Shown here: positions 56,280 to 64,000 of the stretch, piece after piece | Layout: each line of letters starts with the position of its first letter | Numbering within the stretch: position 1 is the first letter of the stretch | DNA from: Roseospira marina | GTDB lineage: Bacteria > Pseudomonadota > Alphaproteobacteria > Rhodospirillales > Rhodospirillaceae | NCBI RefSeq assembly: GCF_014197855.1 | Contig: NZ_JACIGJ010000014.1 | Location: 43,006 to 107,005, forward strand | Length of the DNA: 64,000 nt | Reading direction: 5' to 3' | Translations under genes and position numbers: made by a program | The notes under the pieces: model-generated | Database searches by the model: none | Told to the model about the DNA's origin: nothing | The model's input: the letters and a program-made list of their open reading frames with translations, nothing else

Positions 56280-58025
56280 TCAGCTTGAACGATGCCGTCC
56301 AAGAATGGCGGTAATCGCGCGTGTGGCGTCGGCGCCGGTCAGGTACTGGACGGGGGCGGCGCGCAGTCCCGCCTGTGCGGCGTGTGTCGCCGGGTGCTGG
56401 CGGCCGGTCGGCGTGGCCGATGCCGGGTTCGGGTCGGGCGTGGGCGCTTGCGCCATGTCGGTCGGCCCGTCTGCTGGTGCCATTGGGTGGAGGCTGGAGG
56501 CCGGTCCGGGGGCGACTGGCGGCGGATGGTCCCCCGTCGTGGGTGTGGCTGTCGCGGGGGGAGCCCCCGCGGTCGGCCAGGGCGCGGCGTCCGGCTCAAA
56601 GGCGCCACGCGCCGCGCGCGCAAGGGCCAGGAAGGCCGTGCCGGCGTTGGCGTCCAGGGTCGGCAGGGTATAGGAGGCCGCCGGGTCGACGTCGGCCGGG
56701 GCCGGGGAGGGTGACGACGCGCTTGGCCCCGGCTCCGGGGCGCTGTCCGGTGCGGCGGTCGCGCGGTGGGCGACCGCAACGGCGTCCGGTGCGACGGTCG
56801 CATCCAGCGGCAGGGAGTCCAGCAGGGCCGCGACGGCGACGGCGGACGCGCCCGGCAGGGTGACACCGCGCGCCGCGCTTGCATCCTCGACGGCGCGGGT
56901 GGCGGTCAACACGCGGGCTATGGCCCGTTCGGCCTCTGCGGCATCTGCTGGACGCACGGCGGGTATCGCGCCGCTTTGCGCGATGCGCACATCGGGCGCG
57001 GGCGCCGGCGGTGGGGCCTCGGCCGGGAGCGGGGCGGCGGGGGCCACCGCGCCCGGCGGGTGCGGGCGCGGTCCGGGCGGCACGGGCGGTCCGGCCTCGG
57101 CGAGGCGCGTTGCCCCCATGTCCTCGGGTGGGGGGGGCGCGGGTTTCGCGCCGGGGGCGATCGGCGGTCCGGCATCCGCCGCGCGGATGGCGCCCATGTC
57201 CTCATAACCGGGGGGTGTTGGTTTGCGGCCGGGCGATGTGGGGGGGGGGGCGGCTTCGGCGAGGCGGGTCGCGCCCATGTCCTCCGGCTGCGGCGGCACC
57301 GGCTTTGTGCCCGGGGGCGGTGGCGGCGGGCCTTGGGTCAGGCTCTCGACGCCGGCGAAGCGCCGCATGGCGTCGTTGATGGTGGCGTGCAGCAGGCGAT
57401 GGAGCTCGTCCAGGCTGCGCGGTCGGCCGGCATGCCAGAACAGGCCTGGGTTGCTGGCGGCGGCCTCGGGCAGGACCTCGGCGGCGGGACGGTGCGGGGT
57501 CTGCGCGGCGGCGGTCAGGAAGGTCACCGCGCCGCCCGGCCCCAGGAAATGGGCCAGATAGATATCCGTGGTCCCGGCCGGGCGCCCCAGGGCGTGTTGC
57601 AGGTAGGCCTTGTTTTCGGCGGCGTATTCGGCCGCCATGATGGCGGACAGGCGCGGGTTCTGGCGCAGTGCCAGAACGCGGTCTTCCACGTCCGGGTCCG
57701 AGATCCAGAGCCGCCCTCGGGTGTTGGTCTCGATCTGTGCGGCCACGTCGCCGAGCCCATGCTTGGGGCCGTGACGTTGCAGGGTGTCAAGCCAGGTCTG
57801 GCTGGTGAACTGGAACAGGCCGCTTGCGGTGCCGCGATGGTTCACCGCATCAGGGCGCAGGCCGCTCTCCTGATTGGCCTTGGCCAGCATATACGCGAAG
57901 TCGACCCCGGTCTTGAGGCTGGCGTCGCGAATGCCGGTCAGCACGTCCCGGCCCACAAGCCGGTTGCCGAGTTGCACGTTGGTTGCGAGCTGCTGCGCGA
58001 GCGCGGTGTCGGTCGGTCCCGCCAC
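56280..58025 (-). CDS. Lytic transglycosylase-like protein with proline-rich repeats
   Basis: A 581-residue protein from the GTG at 58025. The N-terminal region (about 20-190) resembles an SLT-type transglycosylase: YMLAKANQESGLRPDAVN with the likely catalytic Glu, then SGLFQFTSQTWLDTLQRHG and YLAHFLGPGGAVTFLTA. After residue 225 it is Pro/Ala-rich and holds three imperfect 26-residue repeats around EDMGATRLAEA. The C-terminal half is low complexity. No signal peptide is seen, so export, if any, is non-classical. TTG 58085 is an alternative start. Context gives no clear partner; it could be a cell-wall remodelling enzyme. Confidence 0.78.
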   Translation of the reverse strand: MAGPTDTALAQQLATNVQLGNRLVGRDVLTGIRDASLKTGVDFAYMLAKANQESGLRPDAVNHRGTASGLFQFTSQTWLDTLQRHGPKHGLGDVAAQIETNTRGRLWISDPDVEDRVLALRQNPRLSAIMAAEYAAENKAYLQHALGRPAGTTDIYLAHFLGPGGAVTFLTAAAQTPHRPAAEVLPEAAASNPGLFWHAGRPRSLDELHRLLHATINDAMRRFAGVESLTQGPPPPPPGTKPVPPQPEDMGATRLAEAAPPPTSPGRKPTPPGYEDMGAIRAADAGPPIAPGAKPAPPPPEDMGATRLAEAGPPVPPGPRPHPPGAVAPAAPLPAEAPPPAPAPDVRIAQSGAIPAVRPADAAEAERAIARVLTATRAVEDASAARGVTLPGASAVAVAALLDSLPLDATVAPDAVAVAHRATAAPDSAPEPGPSASSPSPAPADVDPAASYTLPTLDANAGTAFLALARAARGAFEPDAAPWPTAGAPPATATPTTGDHPPPVAPGPASSLHPMAPADGPTDMAQAPTPDPNPASATPTGRQHPATHAAQAGLRAAPVQYLTGADATRAITAILGRHRSS

Positions 58026-58747
58026 GGTCTGTCCCCGTTTTTCGTCACCACGCGCGACGCTGGCGCGCGGAACTGCCCTGCCCAAATCGCCGCCATCAGT
58101 GACGTTGGCGGACGACCCTCGACGTCACCGAGGATGTGGACAAAAGAGTGGATGAGCGGTTAACGCCGGGGGATAGCTGGAGGGCCGATCTTAAGGTGGT
58201 GCGATTATAGGACTTTTTAATGGATTGATAAAAAAGACAGAAATGCCGTTGTGTATGTGAATTGTAAAATCCGGGGCGCCGCGAACCCGCGGTTCCGGTC
58301 CCGGTGGATAACTGGGGAAAACGGGGGATGTTTCGGGGGCGTCCGTCGCGGGCCCGGCGCGACCAGGAACGAGTCGACGCGGCGGATCGCCGCCATGCCG
58401 CCCGCCCAACTGGGGGCGGCCAACTGTGGGCCGCCTGGTTCGTGGGGGATCGGGGCTTTGTAGTCTGATATATCAGGTAACATTCCATCCGGCGCGTTGG
58501 GGTTGCCCGCATGGAGGGGGAGGGCGGCCCCGTGCAGGCGGAGGGATTGTCTCCGCCCGGGGTTGCCAAGCGGGCGTCATCAGGAAACACTGTCGCATCC
58601 TGGGGGGACGCGGCCGGAGGCCGGCGGGGCGGGCCGATAGGGCGCCGCGCGCGACGGTCTTCGCGCGGTGACCGCCAAGGTCGGACCCGCGCGTCGCGGG
58701 CTCCTCAGATCGCAAAAGACCTATCGGGACCGCAGGAGGAACACCGC
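58026..58747. other. Divergent intergenic region upstream of the TAXI gene
   Basis: About 720 bases without a clear gene. 58195-58265 is AT-rich and may hold the promoter of the transglycosylase gene (minus strand). The remainder to 58747 is GC-rich with only artefactual frames. A perfect 12-base palindrome lies at 58465-58476 and is listed separately. Confidence 0.5.
58465..58476. promoter_or_regulatory. Candidate operator palindrome upstream of TRAP genes
   Basis: CTGATATATCAG is a perfect 12-base palindrome in a GC-rich surrounding, 271 bases before the TAXI start. Its size and symmetry fit a dimeric regulator site such as those of GntR-type proteins; no regulator gene of that kind is seen in the window. 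Confidence 0.35.
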
Positions 58748-59725
58748 ATGAAGATGTTGCCCAAGGCGTCGCTCGGCGCCGCGCTGGCTGCCAGCCTGTT
58801 CGCCGCCGGCGCCGCGTCGGCCGCCGAACAGCAGTTCATCACCATCGGCACCGGCGGCGTGACCGGCGTGTACTATCCGACGGGCGGCGCGATCTGCCGC
58901 CTCGTCAACAAGAACCGCGCGGAGCACGGCATCCGTTGCTCGGTCGAGAGCACCGGTGGCTCGGTCTATAACCTGAACACCATTCGCGCCGGTGAGCTGG
59001 ACTTCGGCGTGGCCCAGTCCGACTGGCAGTACCACGCCTACCACGGCACCTCGAAGTTCGAGGACGCGGGGCCGTTCGAGGATCTGCGCGCCGTCTTCTC
59101 CGTGCATCCGGAACCGTTCACCGTGGTCGCCCGTGCCGACGCCGGCGTGCGAGACTTCGATGACCTGAAGGGTAAGCGGATGAGCATCGGCAACCCCGGC
59201 TCGGGTCAGCGCGGCACCATCGAGGTGCTGCTGGACAAGATGGGCTGGACCACCGATGACTTCGCGCTGGCCGCCGAACTGAAGGCCGCCGAGCAGAGTC
59301 AGGCGCTGTGCGACAACAACATCGACGCTTTCGTCTACACCGTCGGTCACCCGAACGGCTCCATCAAGGAAGCCACCACCGCCTGCGACGCCGTCCTGGT
59401 GAACGTGAACAACGATGCGGCTCAGGCGCTGGTCGCGGAAAATCCGTACTATTCGATGGCCACCATTCCCGGCGGCATGTACCGGGGCACCGACGAAGAC
59501 ACGACCACGTTTGGTGTGCGCGCCACCCTGGTCACGTCCGCGTCGGTTCCGGATGAGGTCGTCTATCAGCTCGTGAAGGCGGTCTTCGAGAACTTCGAGG
59601 ACTTCAAGAAGCTGCACCCGGCTTTCGAAGTGCTGACCAAGGAAGAGATGGCCACGGCTTCGCTGTCCGCGCCGCTGCATCCGGGTGCGGAGCGGTACTA
59701 CAAGGAAGTCGGCCTCATCGAGTAA
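58748..59725 (+). CDS. TAXI-type TRAP transporter solute-binding protein
   Basis: Periplasmic binding protein of 325 residues with a cleavable signal peptide (about 1-26, ending ASA). The TAXI family signature is clear at the N-terminus of the mature protein: [20 protein letters not shown], followed by [16 protein letters not shown] and [17 protein letters not shown]. These proteins often bind glutamate or other carboxylates, but the ligand cannot be read here. ATG 58748 has an AGGAGGA site. It is followed by its membrane partner. Confidence 0.95.
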   Translation: MKMLPKASLGAALAASLFAAGAASAAEQQFITIGTGGVTGVYYPTGGAICRLVNKNRAEHGIRCSVESTGGSVYNLNTIRAGELDFGVAQSDWQYHAYHGTSKFEDAGPFEDLRAVFSVHPEPFTVVARADAGVRDFDDLKGKRMSIGNPGSGQRGTIEVLLDKMGWTTDDFALAAELKAAEQSQALCDNNIDAFVYTVGHPNGSIKEATTACDAVLVNVNNDAAQALVAENPYYSMATIPGGMYRGTDEDTTTFGVRATLVTSASVPDEVVYQLVKAVFENFEDFKKLHPAFEVLTKEEMATASLSAPLHPGAERYYKEVGLIE

Positions 59726-59753
59726 GGCCATCCTCCGCCGGTCGGCTCCGGTG

Positions 59754-59799
59754 CCGGCCCCATGGTGCCTGTTTCAGGGCGCACGATGCATGGGGCCGG
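59754..59799 (+). terminator. Hairpin between TAXI and permease genes
   Basis: CCGGCCCCATG (59754-59764) pairs perfectly with CATGGGGCCGG (59789-59799) around a 24-base loop, 28 bases after the binding-protein stop. Such a stem could reduce transcription into the permease gene or protect the 3' end of the binding-protein mRNA. No T-run follows. Confidence 0.45.
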
Positions 59800-59992
59800 G
59801 CCGGGGCCGGTCGACGGGGAGGGCGGTCCGGGGGTGCGCCTCCGGCACCACACACCGTTGCCGTGTCGGCCGGGCTCGCCGGGGGTGAGCCGGCGCACGG
59901 AGAGATCTGCGGCCGTAACGTCCAGGCCCGGACAGCCGGCGCGCGCTGAAGTCGGGGCGGGCTCCGCCCTTGAAGGGGAGACGTCAGCACCG

Positions 59993-62629
59993 ATGAGCCA
60001 GGACACCCCTCCCGCCGCACCGCTCGCCTCGGACCGATCGTCCGATCGGGATTCTGATCGCGCCGCCGCCGAGGACATTGTCGCCCAGGTCGAATCCGGG
60101 TCCCGCACACCCGACGGCTTGTCCGGGCGCATCATCATCGCCGTCTGTCTGGCGTGGTCCCTGTTTCAGTTGTGGTATGCGTCGCCGTTGCCCTTCATGG
60201 TCGGGTTCGGTGTGTTCAACGGGACCGAGGCGCGCTCGATCCATCTGGCCTTCGCGCTGTTCCTGGCGTTCACGGCCTATCCCGCGTTCAAGTGGTCGCC
60301 TCGCCGAAGTATTCCGATCCAGGATTGGCTGTTCGCCATCGTTGGGGCGTTCTGCGCGGCCTATCTCGTGCTGTTCAACGACGCCCTGGCGGATCGGCCG
60401 GGGGCGCCCACCGCGATGGATGTTGCCGTCGGAGTGGTGGGGCTGGTGTTGTTGCTGGAGGCGACGCGCCGGGCGTTGGGGCCGCCCCTGCTTGTGGTGG
60501 CGCTGGTGTTCCTGGCCTACACCTTCGGCGGCCAATACATGCCGGACGTGATCGCCCACAAGGGCGCGTCGTTGCAAAAGGCGATGTCGCACTACTGGAT
60601 CACGACCGAGGGCGTGTTCGGCGTGGCCCTGGGCGTGTCCACGTCCATGGTGTTCCTGTTCGTGCTGTTCGGCGCCTTTCTGGAGCGCGCCGGGGCCGGG
60701 ATGTATTTCATTCGCGTCGCGTTCGCCTTCATGGGCCATCTGCGCGGCGGTCCGGCCAAGGCGGCCGTGGTGTCGTCGGCCATGACCGGGCTGATCTCCG
60801 GCTCGTCGATCGCCAACGTGGTCACCACCGGCACCTTCACGATCCCGCTGATGAAGAAGGTGGGCTTTCCCGGCACCAAGGCCGGCGCGGTCGAGGTCGC
60901 GTCGTCCACCAACGGTCAGCTCACCCCGCCGATCATGGGCGCCGCAGCCTTCCTGATGGTCGAGTATGTGGGCATCAGCTACATCGAGGTGATGAAGCAT
61001 GCCATTGTGCCGGCGCTCATCAGCTACATTGCGCTCGTCTATATCGTGCATCTGGAGGCCTGCAAGGCGGGCCTGAAAGGCTTGCCCCGCGTCCACGTCA
61101 AACCCTGGCATCAGGCCGCGATCGGGTTCCTCGGCAGCTTCCTTCTCGTCGCGGGCCTGGCGGCGGCGGTGTACTTCGGCCTGGGATGGATCAAGCCGCT
61201 GGCCGGGGACGCGACGCCGTACATCGCAGCCGGGCTGCTGGTGGTCGCTCATGTGGCCCTTGTTTGGGTCGTTAGCCGGGTGCCGCCCCTGCCCGAAAAC
61301 GCGGACATCAAGGAACTGCCTCCGGCGGGGCCGACGGTCCTGTCGGGCGTCCATTTCCTGCTGCCGGTGGTTGTTCTGGTCTGGTGCCTGATGATCGAGC
61401 AGCTTTCGCCGGGCCTGTCGGCCTTCTGGGCGGCGGCGGCCATGATCTTCAACATCGTGACGCAACGCCCGTTGGCCGCCTTGTTTCGGGGGCAGGGCGG
61501 GGCCGCGCGTGTGGTGGCGGCCCGCCAGGGCTTGGCCGACCTCTATAACGGCTTGCTCATGGGCGCCCGCAACATGATCGGTATCGGCGTGGCCACGGCG
61601 GCCGCCGGCATCATCGTCGGCACCGTGACGCTGACCGGTGTGGGGCAGGTGCTGACCGAGATGATCGAATACATCTCCGGCGGTTCGCTCGTGCTCATGC
61701 TTCTTCTGACGGCGGTGGTCAGTCTGTTGCTGGGCATGGGACTGCCGACAACGGCCAACTATATTGTGGTTTCGACGTTGATGGCGCCGGTCATCGTCAC
61801 CCTGGGGGCGGAGAACGGGCTGATCGTACCGCTGATCGCGGCCCACATGTTCGTGTTCTACTTCGGGATCCTGGCGGATGACACGCCACCGGTGGGGTTG
61901 GCCGCCTTCGCGGCCTCGGCCATATCGGGCGCCGACCCGATCAAAACCGGCATCCAGGGCTTCGCCTACGATATCCGCACGGCGATCCTGCCGTTTCTGT
62001 TCATCTTCAACACCGAGCTGCTGCTGATCGGGGTCACCTCCTGGTGGCACGCGGGGATGGTGTTCGTGTTCGCCCTCATCGCCATGCTGACCTTCGCGGC
62101 GGCGACGCAGCGGTTCTGGCTGGTGAAATGCCGCTGGTACGAGGTGATCGGGCTGTTGCTGATCGCCTTCACCATCTTCCGCCCCGGCTACTGGATGGAC
62201 CGGATCGAGCCGGAACTGATCTCGGTCGAGCCTGCGCGGATCGAGGCGATGGCCGAGGAGGTGCCGCCCAATGGCCGCCTGCGCGTGCGGGTCGAGGGCA
62301 TGACCCTGGAGGGCGAGGAGGTGTCCAAGGCCGTCATGCTGCCCATGGGCGCGCCGGGCACCGGCGCGGAGCGGCTGGAGAGCGCCGGCTTGATCCTGCG
62401 CACGGAGGATGGCCGCGTTCTGGTCGACGACATCGTGTTCGCCAGTGCCGCCGAACGGTTGGGCTTCGATTACGACTGGGAAATCACCGAAGTCCTGATG
62501 AAGAACCAGGACCGGCCGCCCGAGGAACTGATGTACATCCCGGCGTTCGCGCTTCTGATCCTGATGTGGCTGGACCAGCGGCGCCGGTTGCGCCGCCAGG
62601 GTGGCGAGCCTCTGCCACGGGAGTCGTGA
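59993..62629 (+). CDS. Fused TRAP transporter membrane protein (TAXI type)
   Basis: An 878-residue permease fusing the small (DctQ-like, four helices) and large (DctM-like, about twelve helices) subunits, as usual for TAXI systems. Conserved loops include SGSSIANVVTTGTFTIPLMKK-type and GLPTTANYIVVSTLMAPV. The C-terminal portion (about 735-860) is a DUF3394-like soluble domain between the last two hydrophobic helices, containing VEGMTLEGEEVSKAV. The N-terminal 45 residues are acidic and polar. ATG 59993 gives a start just before this tail; the longer frame is intergenic. Works with the binding protein upstream. Confidence 0.93.
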   Translation: MSQDTPPAAPLASDRSSDRDSDRAAAEDIVAQVESGSRTPDGLSGRIIIAVCLAWSLFQLWYASPLPFMVGFGVFNGTEARSIHLAFALFLAFTAYPAFKWSPRRSIPIQDWLFAIVGAFCAAYLVLFNDALADRPGAPTAMDVAVGVVGLVLLLEATRRALGPPLLVVALVFLAYTFGGQYMPDVIAHKGASLQKAMSHYWITTEGVFGVALGVSTSMVFLFVLFGAFLERAGAGMYFIRVAFAFMGHLRGGPAKAAVVSSAMTGLISGSSIANVVTTGTFTIPLMKKVGFPGTKAGAVEVASSTNGQLTPPIMGAAAFLMVEYVGISYIEVMKHAIVPALISYIALVYIVHLEACKAGLKGLPRVHVKPWHQAAIGFLGSFLLVAGLAAAVYFGLGWIKPLAGDATPYIAAGLLVVAHVALVWVVSRVPPLPENADIKELPPAGPTVLSGVHFLLPVVVLVWCLMIEQLSPGLSAFWAAAAMIFNIVTQRPLAALFRGQGGAARVVAARQGLADLYNGLLMGARNMIGIGVATAAAGIIVGTVTLTGVGQVLTEMIEYISGGSLVLMLLLTAVVSLLLGMGLPTTANYIVVSTLMAPVIVTLGAENGLIVPLIAAHMFVFYFGILADDTPPVGLAAFAASAISGADPIKTGIQGFAYDIRTAILPFLFIFNTELLLIGVTSWWHAGMVFVFALIAMLTFAAATQRFWLVKCRWYEVIGLLLIAFTIFRPGYWMDRIEPELISVEPARIEAMAEEVPPNGRLRVRVEGMTLEGEEVSKAVMLPMGAPGTGAERLESAGLILRTEDGRVLVDDIVFASAAERLGFDYDWEITEVLMKNQDRPPEELMYIPAFALLILMWLDQRRRLRRQGGEPLPRES

Positions 62630-62654
62630 CCGCTTCGTGGGTGGGCGGCCGCCG

Positions 62655-63032
62655 TCAGGCGGTGGTCGGACCCTCGGGCGGGGGACCCAGACGCAGGACG
62701 CCCTTGGCGGTTGCGGGGTCGTCGACCGGTTTGCCCTTGCGATAGAGCGCGATGCGTCCGGACGCCGCGAGGCCCCGCGCGGCCGCGCCCACCGGCTTCA
62801 GCCACGCGCGCCAGTCGTCCGGTGTGCCGGCCTGCGCGGCCAGCGTCTTGGCGACATCGGACGGGCTCACCGTTCGCCCCCCGGGGCGCGCGTCGATGTG
62901 CTCCAGGATGGCGTCGGCAAGGCGGTCGGGGGTCAAGGGGGCGGGTCCGTTTCGGTGGCATGGTGGTGCGGTGTGAGGGCGACCGTGTGCCCGATCGGCT
63001 CTTGTGGCGCGAACGCCCCTAACAGAAGGCAT
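62655..63032 (-). CDS. DUF3253 protein
   Basis: Small protein whose last 95 residues match the DUF3253 pattern: LTPDRLADAILEHIDARP, then SPSDVAKTLA, DDWRAWLKPVG and GRIALYRKGKPVDDP. It looks like a winged-helix-like fold, but no function is known to me. ATG 63032 gives 125 residues with a non-conserved basic N-terminus; a TTG at 62936 gives only the conserved domain. The candidate promoter just upstream would leave almost no leader for the ATG, so the shorter start is possible. Confidence 0.7.
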   Translation of the reverse strand: MPSVRGVRATRADRAHGRPHTAPPCHRNGPAPLTPDRLADAILEHIDARPGGRTVSPSDVAKTLAAQAGTPDDWRAWLKPVGAAARGLAASGRIALYRKGKPVDDPATAKGVLRLGPPPEGPTTA

Positions 63033-63056
63033 ACCGGGACGTTCACGGTCGCAAAA

Positions 63057-63085
63057 GAATTGCCGAGATGTCAATTTTTTGTCAA
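63057..63085 (-). promoter_or_regulatory. Candidate promoter of the DUF3253 gene
   Basis: On the minus strand, TTGACA (63085-63080) is followed after 17 bases by CAATTC (63062-63057); a second TTGACA lies at 63074-63069. The -10 is weak. The rest of the roughly 400-base gap to the helix-turn-helix gene shows no gene. Confidence 0.35.
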
Positions 63086-63428
63086 AGTACAGGGGTCGGC
63101 CGTCCAGCGGCCCGACAGGGAACGACAGGACGGACACACCCGCCCGAACCGTTACAAACGCATGACAGGCATGCGCTGGACGGGGCTTCTCATTGGGGCG
63201 AGACACCGTACTGTCATGACTCTATGTCAGACATTTTCGGCCCCCGGTCAAGATGGTTGCCGGGGGGACGTTTACTGCCGGTCCCGCGTTCGTGCGCGGC
63301 CCTCTGATGCCGATCCCATGGCATTGGTGGCCAGGGCGCTGCGCGGGTCTTGCTCGGCCGGGAGGCGATGGCGCTTCGCTGGCCAACACCGTGCCATGCG
63401 AAATGCCGACGAGAAGGATGCTTTGGAT

Positions 63429-63731
63429 ATGACCGATGCGGGACTGTATATGACCCTGGAAGCGCGTTCCAACGTGCGTGCGGGCGGCACATACTTGCGC
63501 CATCTGCGTGAAGGCCGGGAGATCACCCGCGCCGAACTCGCCGAGCAGTTGTTGAACGTGACTGAGCCGTTCGTGGCGGACGTTGAGACCGGGCGCATCC
63601 GCCTGCCGGGCCACGCCATGGGCCGTTGGGCGGCCGCCCTGGGCGTGCGCCGCGATGCCCTCGCCGACGCTTTGGGCCGTCTGTACGATCCGCTTCCGTT
63701 CGATTCGTACTGGGCGAAGGCGGCGGCCTGA
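63429..63731 (+). CDS. Small XRE-like helix-turn-helix protein
   Basis: A 100-residue protein. Residues about 20-75 form a Cro/CI-like helix-turn-helix: YLRHLREGREITRAELAEQL, then VADVETGRIRLPGHAMGRWA. The C-terminus is helical and ends YDPLPFDSYWAKAAA. It could be a transcription regulator, with no adjacent target evident. ATG 63429 has an AAGGA site 10 bases upstream; ATG 63396 is possible and adds 11 polar residues. Divergent from the DUF3253 gene. Confidence 0.75.
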   Translation: MTDAGLYMTLEARSNVRAGGTYLRHLREGREITRAELAEQLLNVTEPFVADVETGRIRLPGHAMGRWAAALGVRRDALADALGRLYDPLPFDSYWAKAAA

Positions 63732-63983
63732 GGCTGTCCCCGTCGGCGGCTGTCGAAGTCCGTCCGGTCTGATCCACGACCCGGCCTGCGGTGCGCGCAC
63801 GGCCGGGTTCGTCGTATGGGGCCCCCGGAACCGCCAATGAGCGCCGCCAACGAACACCCCAAACGGACGCGGGGACCGAACGTCGAGATTCGCTCGCGAT
63901 GTGCTTTAGGGTCAAAACTCAATTAAGGTATTGAGATATTGCACCTGCCGTGATTCAAGGGAAGAAACGGCAGGGTTTGGATC

Positions 63984-64000
63984 ATGGCAAGCGAATTTTG
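63984..64000 (+). CDS. Start of a gene cut by the window edge, possibly an IS transposase
   Basis: ATG 63984 begins a frame MASEF that runs out of the window. The preceding 80 bases become AT-rich and contain GGGTCAAAACTCAATTAAGG. That N-terminus and leader remind me of IS5-group transposases of alphaproteobacteria, but only five codons are visible. Confidence 0.3.

Noticed and set aside
58510..58747. A riboswitch upstream of the TAXI gene
   Set aside because: No recognisable aptamer core; the GC-rich sequence folds readily by chance.
59984..62050. A 688-codon minus-strand frame opposite the TRAP permease
   Set aside because: Low-complexity, His/Gln/Arg-rich translation typical of an antisense shadow; the permease on the plus strand has clear family motifs.
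1..64000. CRISPR arrays
   Set aside because: No set of 25-40-base repeats with regular unique spacers was seen; the repeats present are short tandem units or palindromes.

Overview
The window is high-GC DNA from an alphaproteobacterium, most likely Rhodospirillales-like. This is inferred from protein style and gene order (the complete division and cell-wall run, gyrA-coaD-peptidylprolyl isomerase, pdxJ-lepB-rnc-era-recO, and lspA followed by a DUF3035 lipoprotein), not from a species match. Most genes are tightly packed with ATGA overlaps.

Layout. 1-18.7 kb: the dcw cluster on the plus strand (rsmH end, ftsL, ftsI, murE, murF, mraY, murD, ftsW, murG, murC, murB, ddl, ftsQ, ftsA, ftsZ). It makes the lipid-linked peptidoglycan precursor and the divisome that polymerises it at midcell. 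18.9-20.8 kb: lspA, a DUF3035 lipoprotein and a small conserved-looking gene set between palindromic repeats. 20.8-31.8 kb: a minus-strand chemotaxis operon, in transcription order STAS protein, cheY, cheA, cheW, transmembrane receptor, cheW, cheR, cheB, cheD, and a soluble receptor-like protein. A gene-free AT-rich stretch lies upstream of it.

32.7-41.6 kb: a lipoprotein and mazG (minus), then rpoZ, the (p)ppGpp enzyme rsh, pdxJ, lepB, rnc, era, a 58-residue membrane protein and recO (plus). 41.7-46.4 kb is accessory: a PAS protein with a degenerate GGDEF domain, a second chemoreceptor, and broken integrase and IS110-type transposase pieces abutting a tRNA-Glu(CTC). 46.8-50.7 kb: gyrA, coaD and a cyclophilin. 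50.8-56.1 kb: the flagellar stator genes motB and motA (minus) and a large GGDEF-EAL protein. 56.3-64 kb: a lytic transglycosylase-like protein with a proline-rich repeat tail, a TAXI-type TRAP transporter (binding protein plus fused membrane subunit), a DUF3253 protein, a small helix-turn-helix protein, and the first codons of what may be an insertion-sequence transposase.

A theme across the window is motility and cyclic-di-GMP. The chemotaxis kinase CheA carries two 24-residue repeats that fit the c-di-GMP-binding MshEN motif, between its P2-like and dimerisation regions. The same operon ends in an unusual soluble protein with two receptor-tip-like segments and a tail reminiscent of CheY-binding peptides. 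Stator genes and two GGDEF-family proteins lie nearby. These are the best candidates for undescribed biology here; all are sequence-reading inferences that need profile searches and binding tests.
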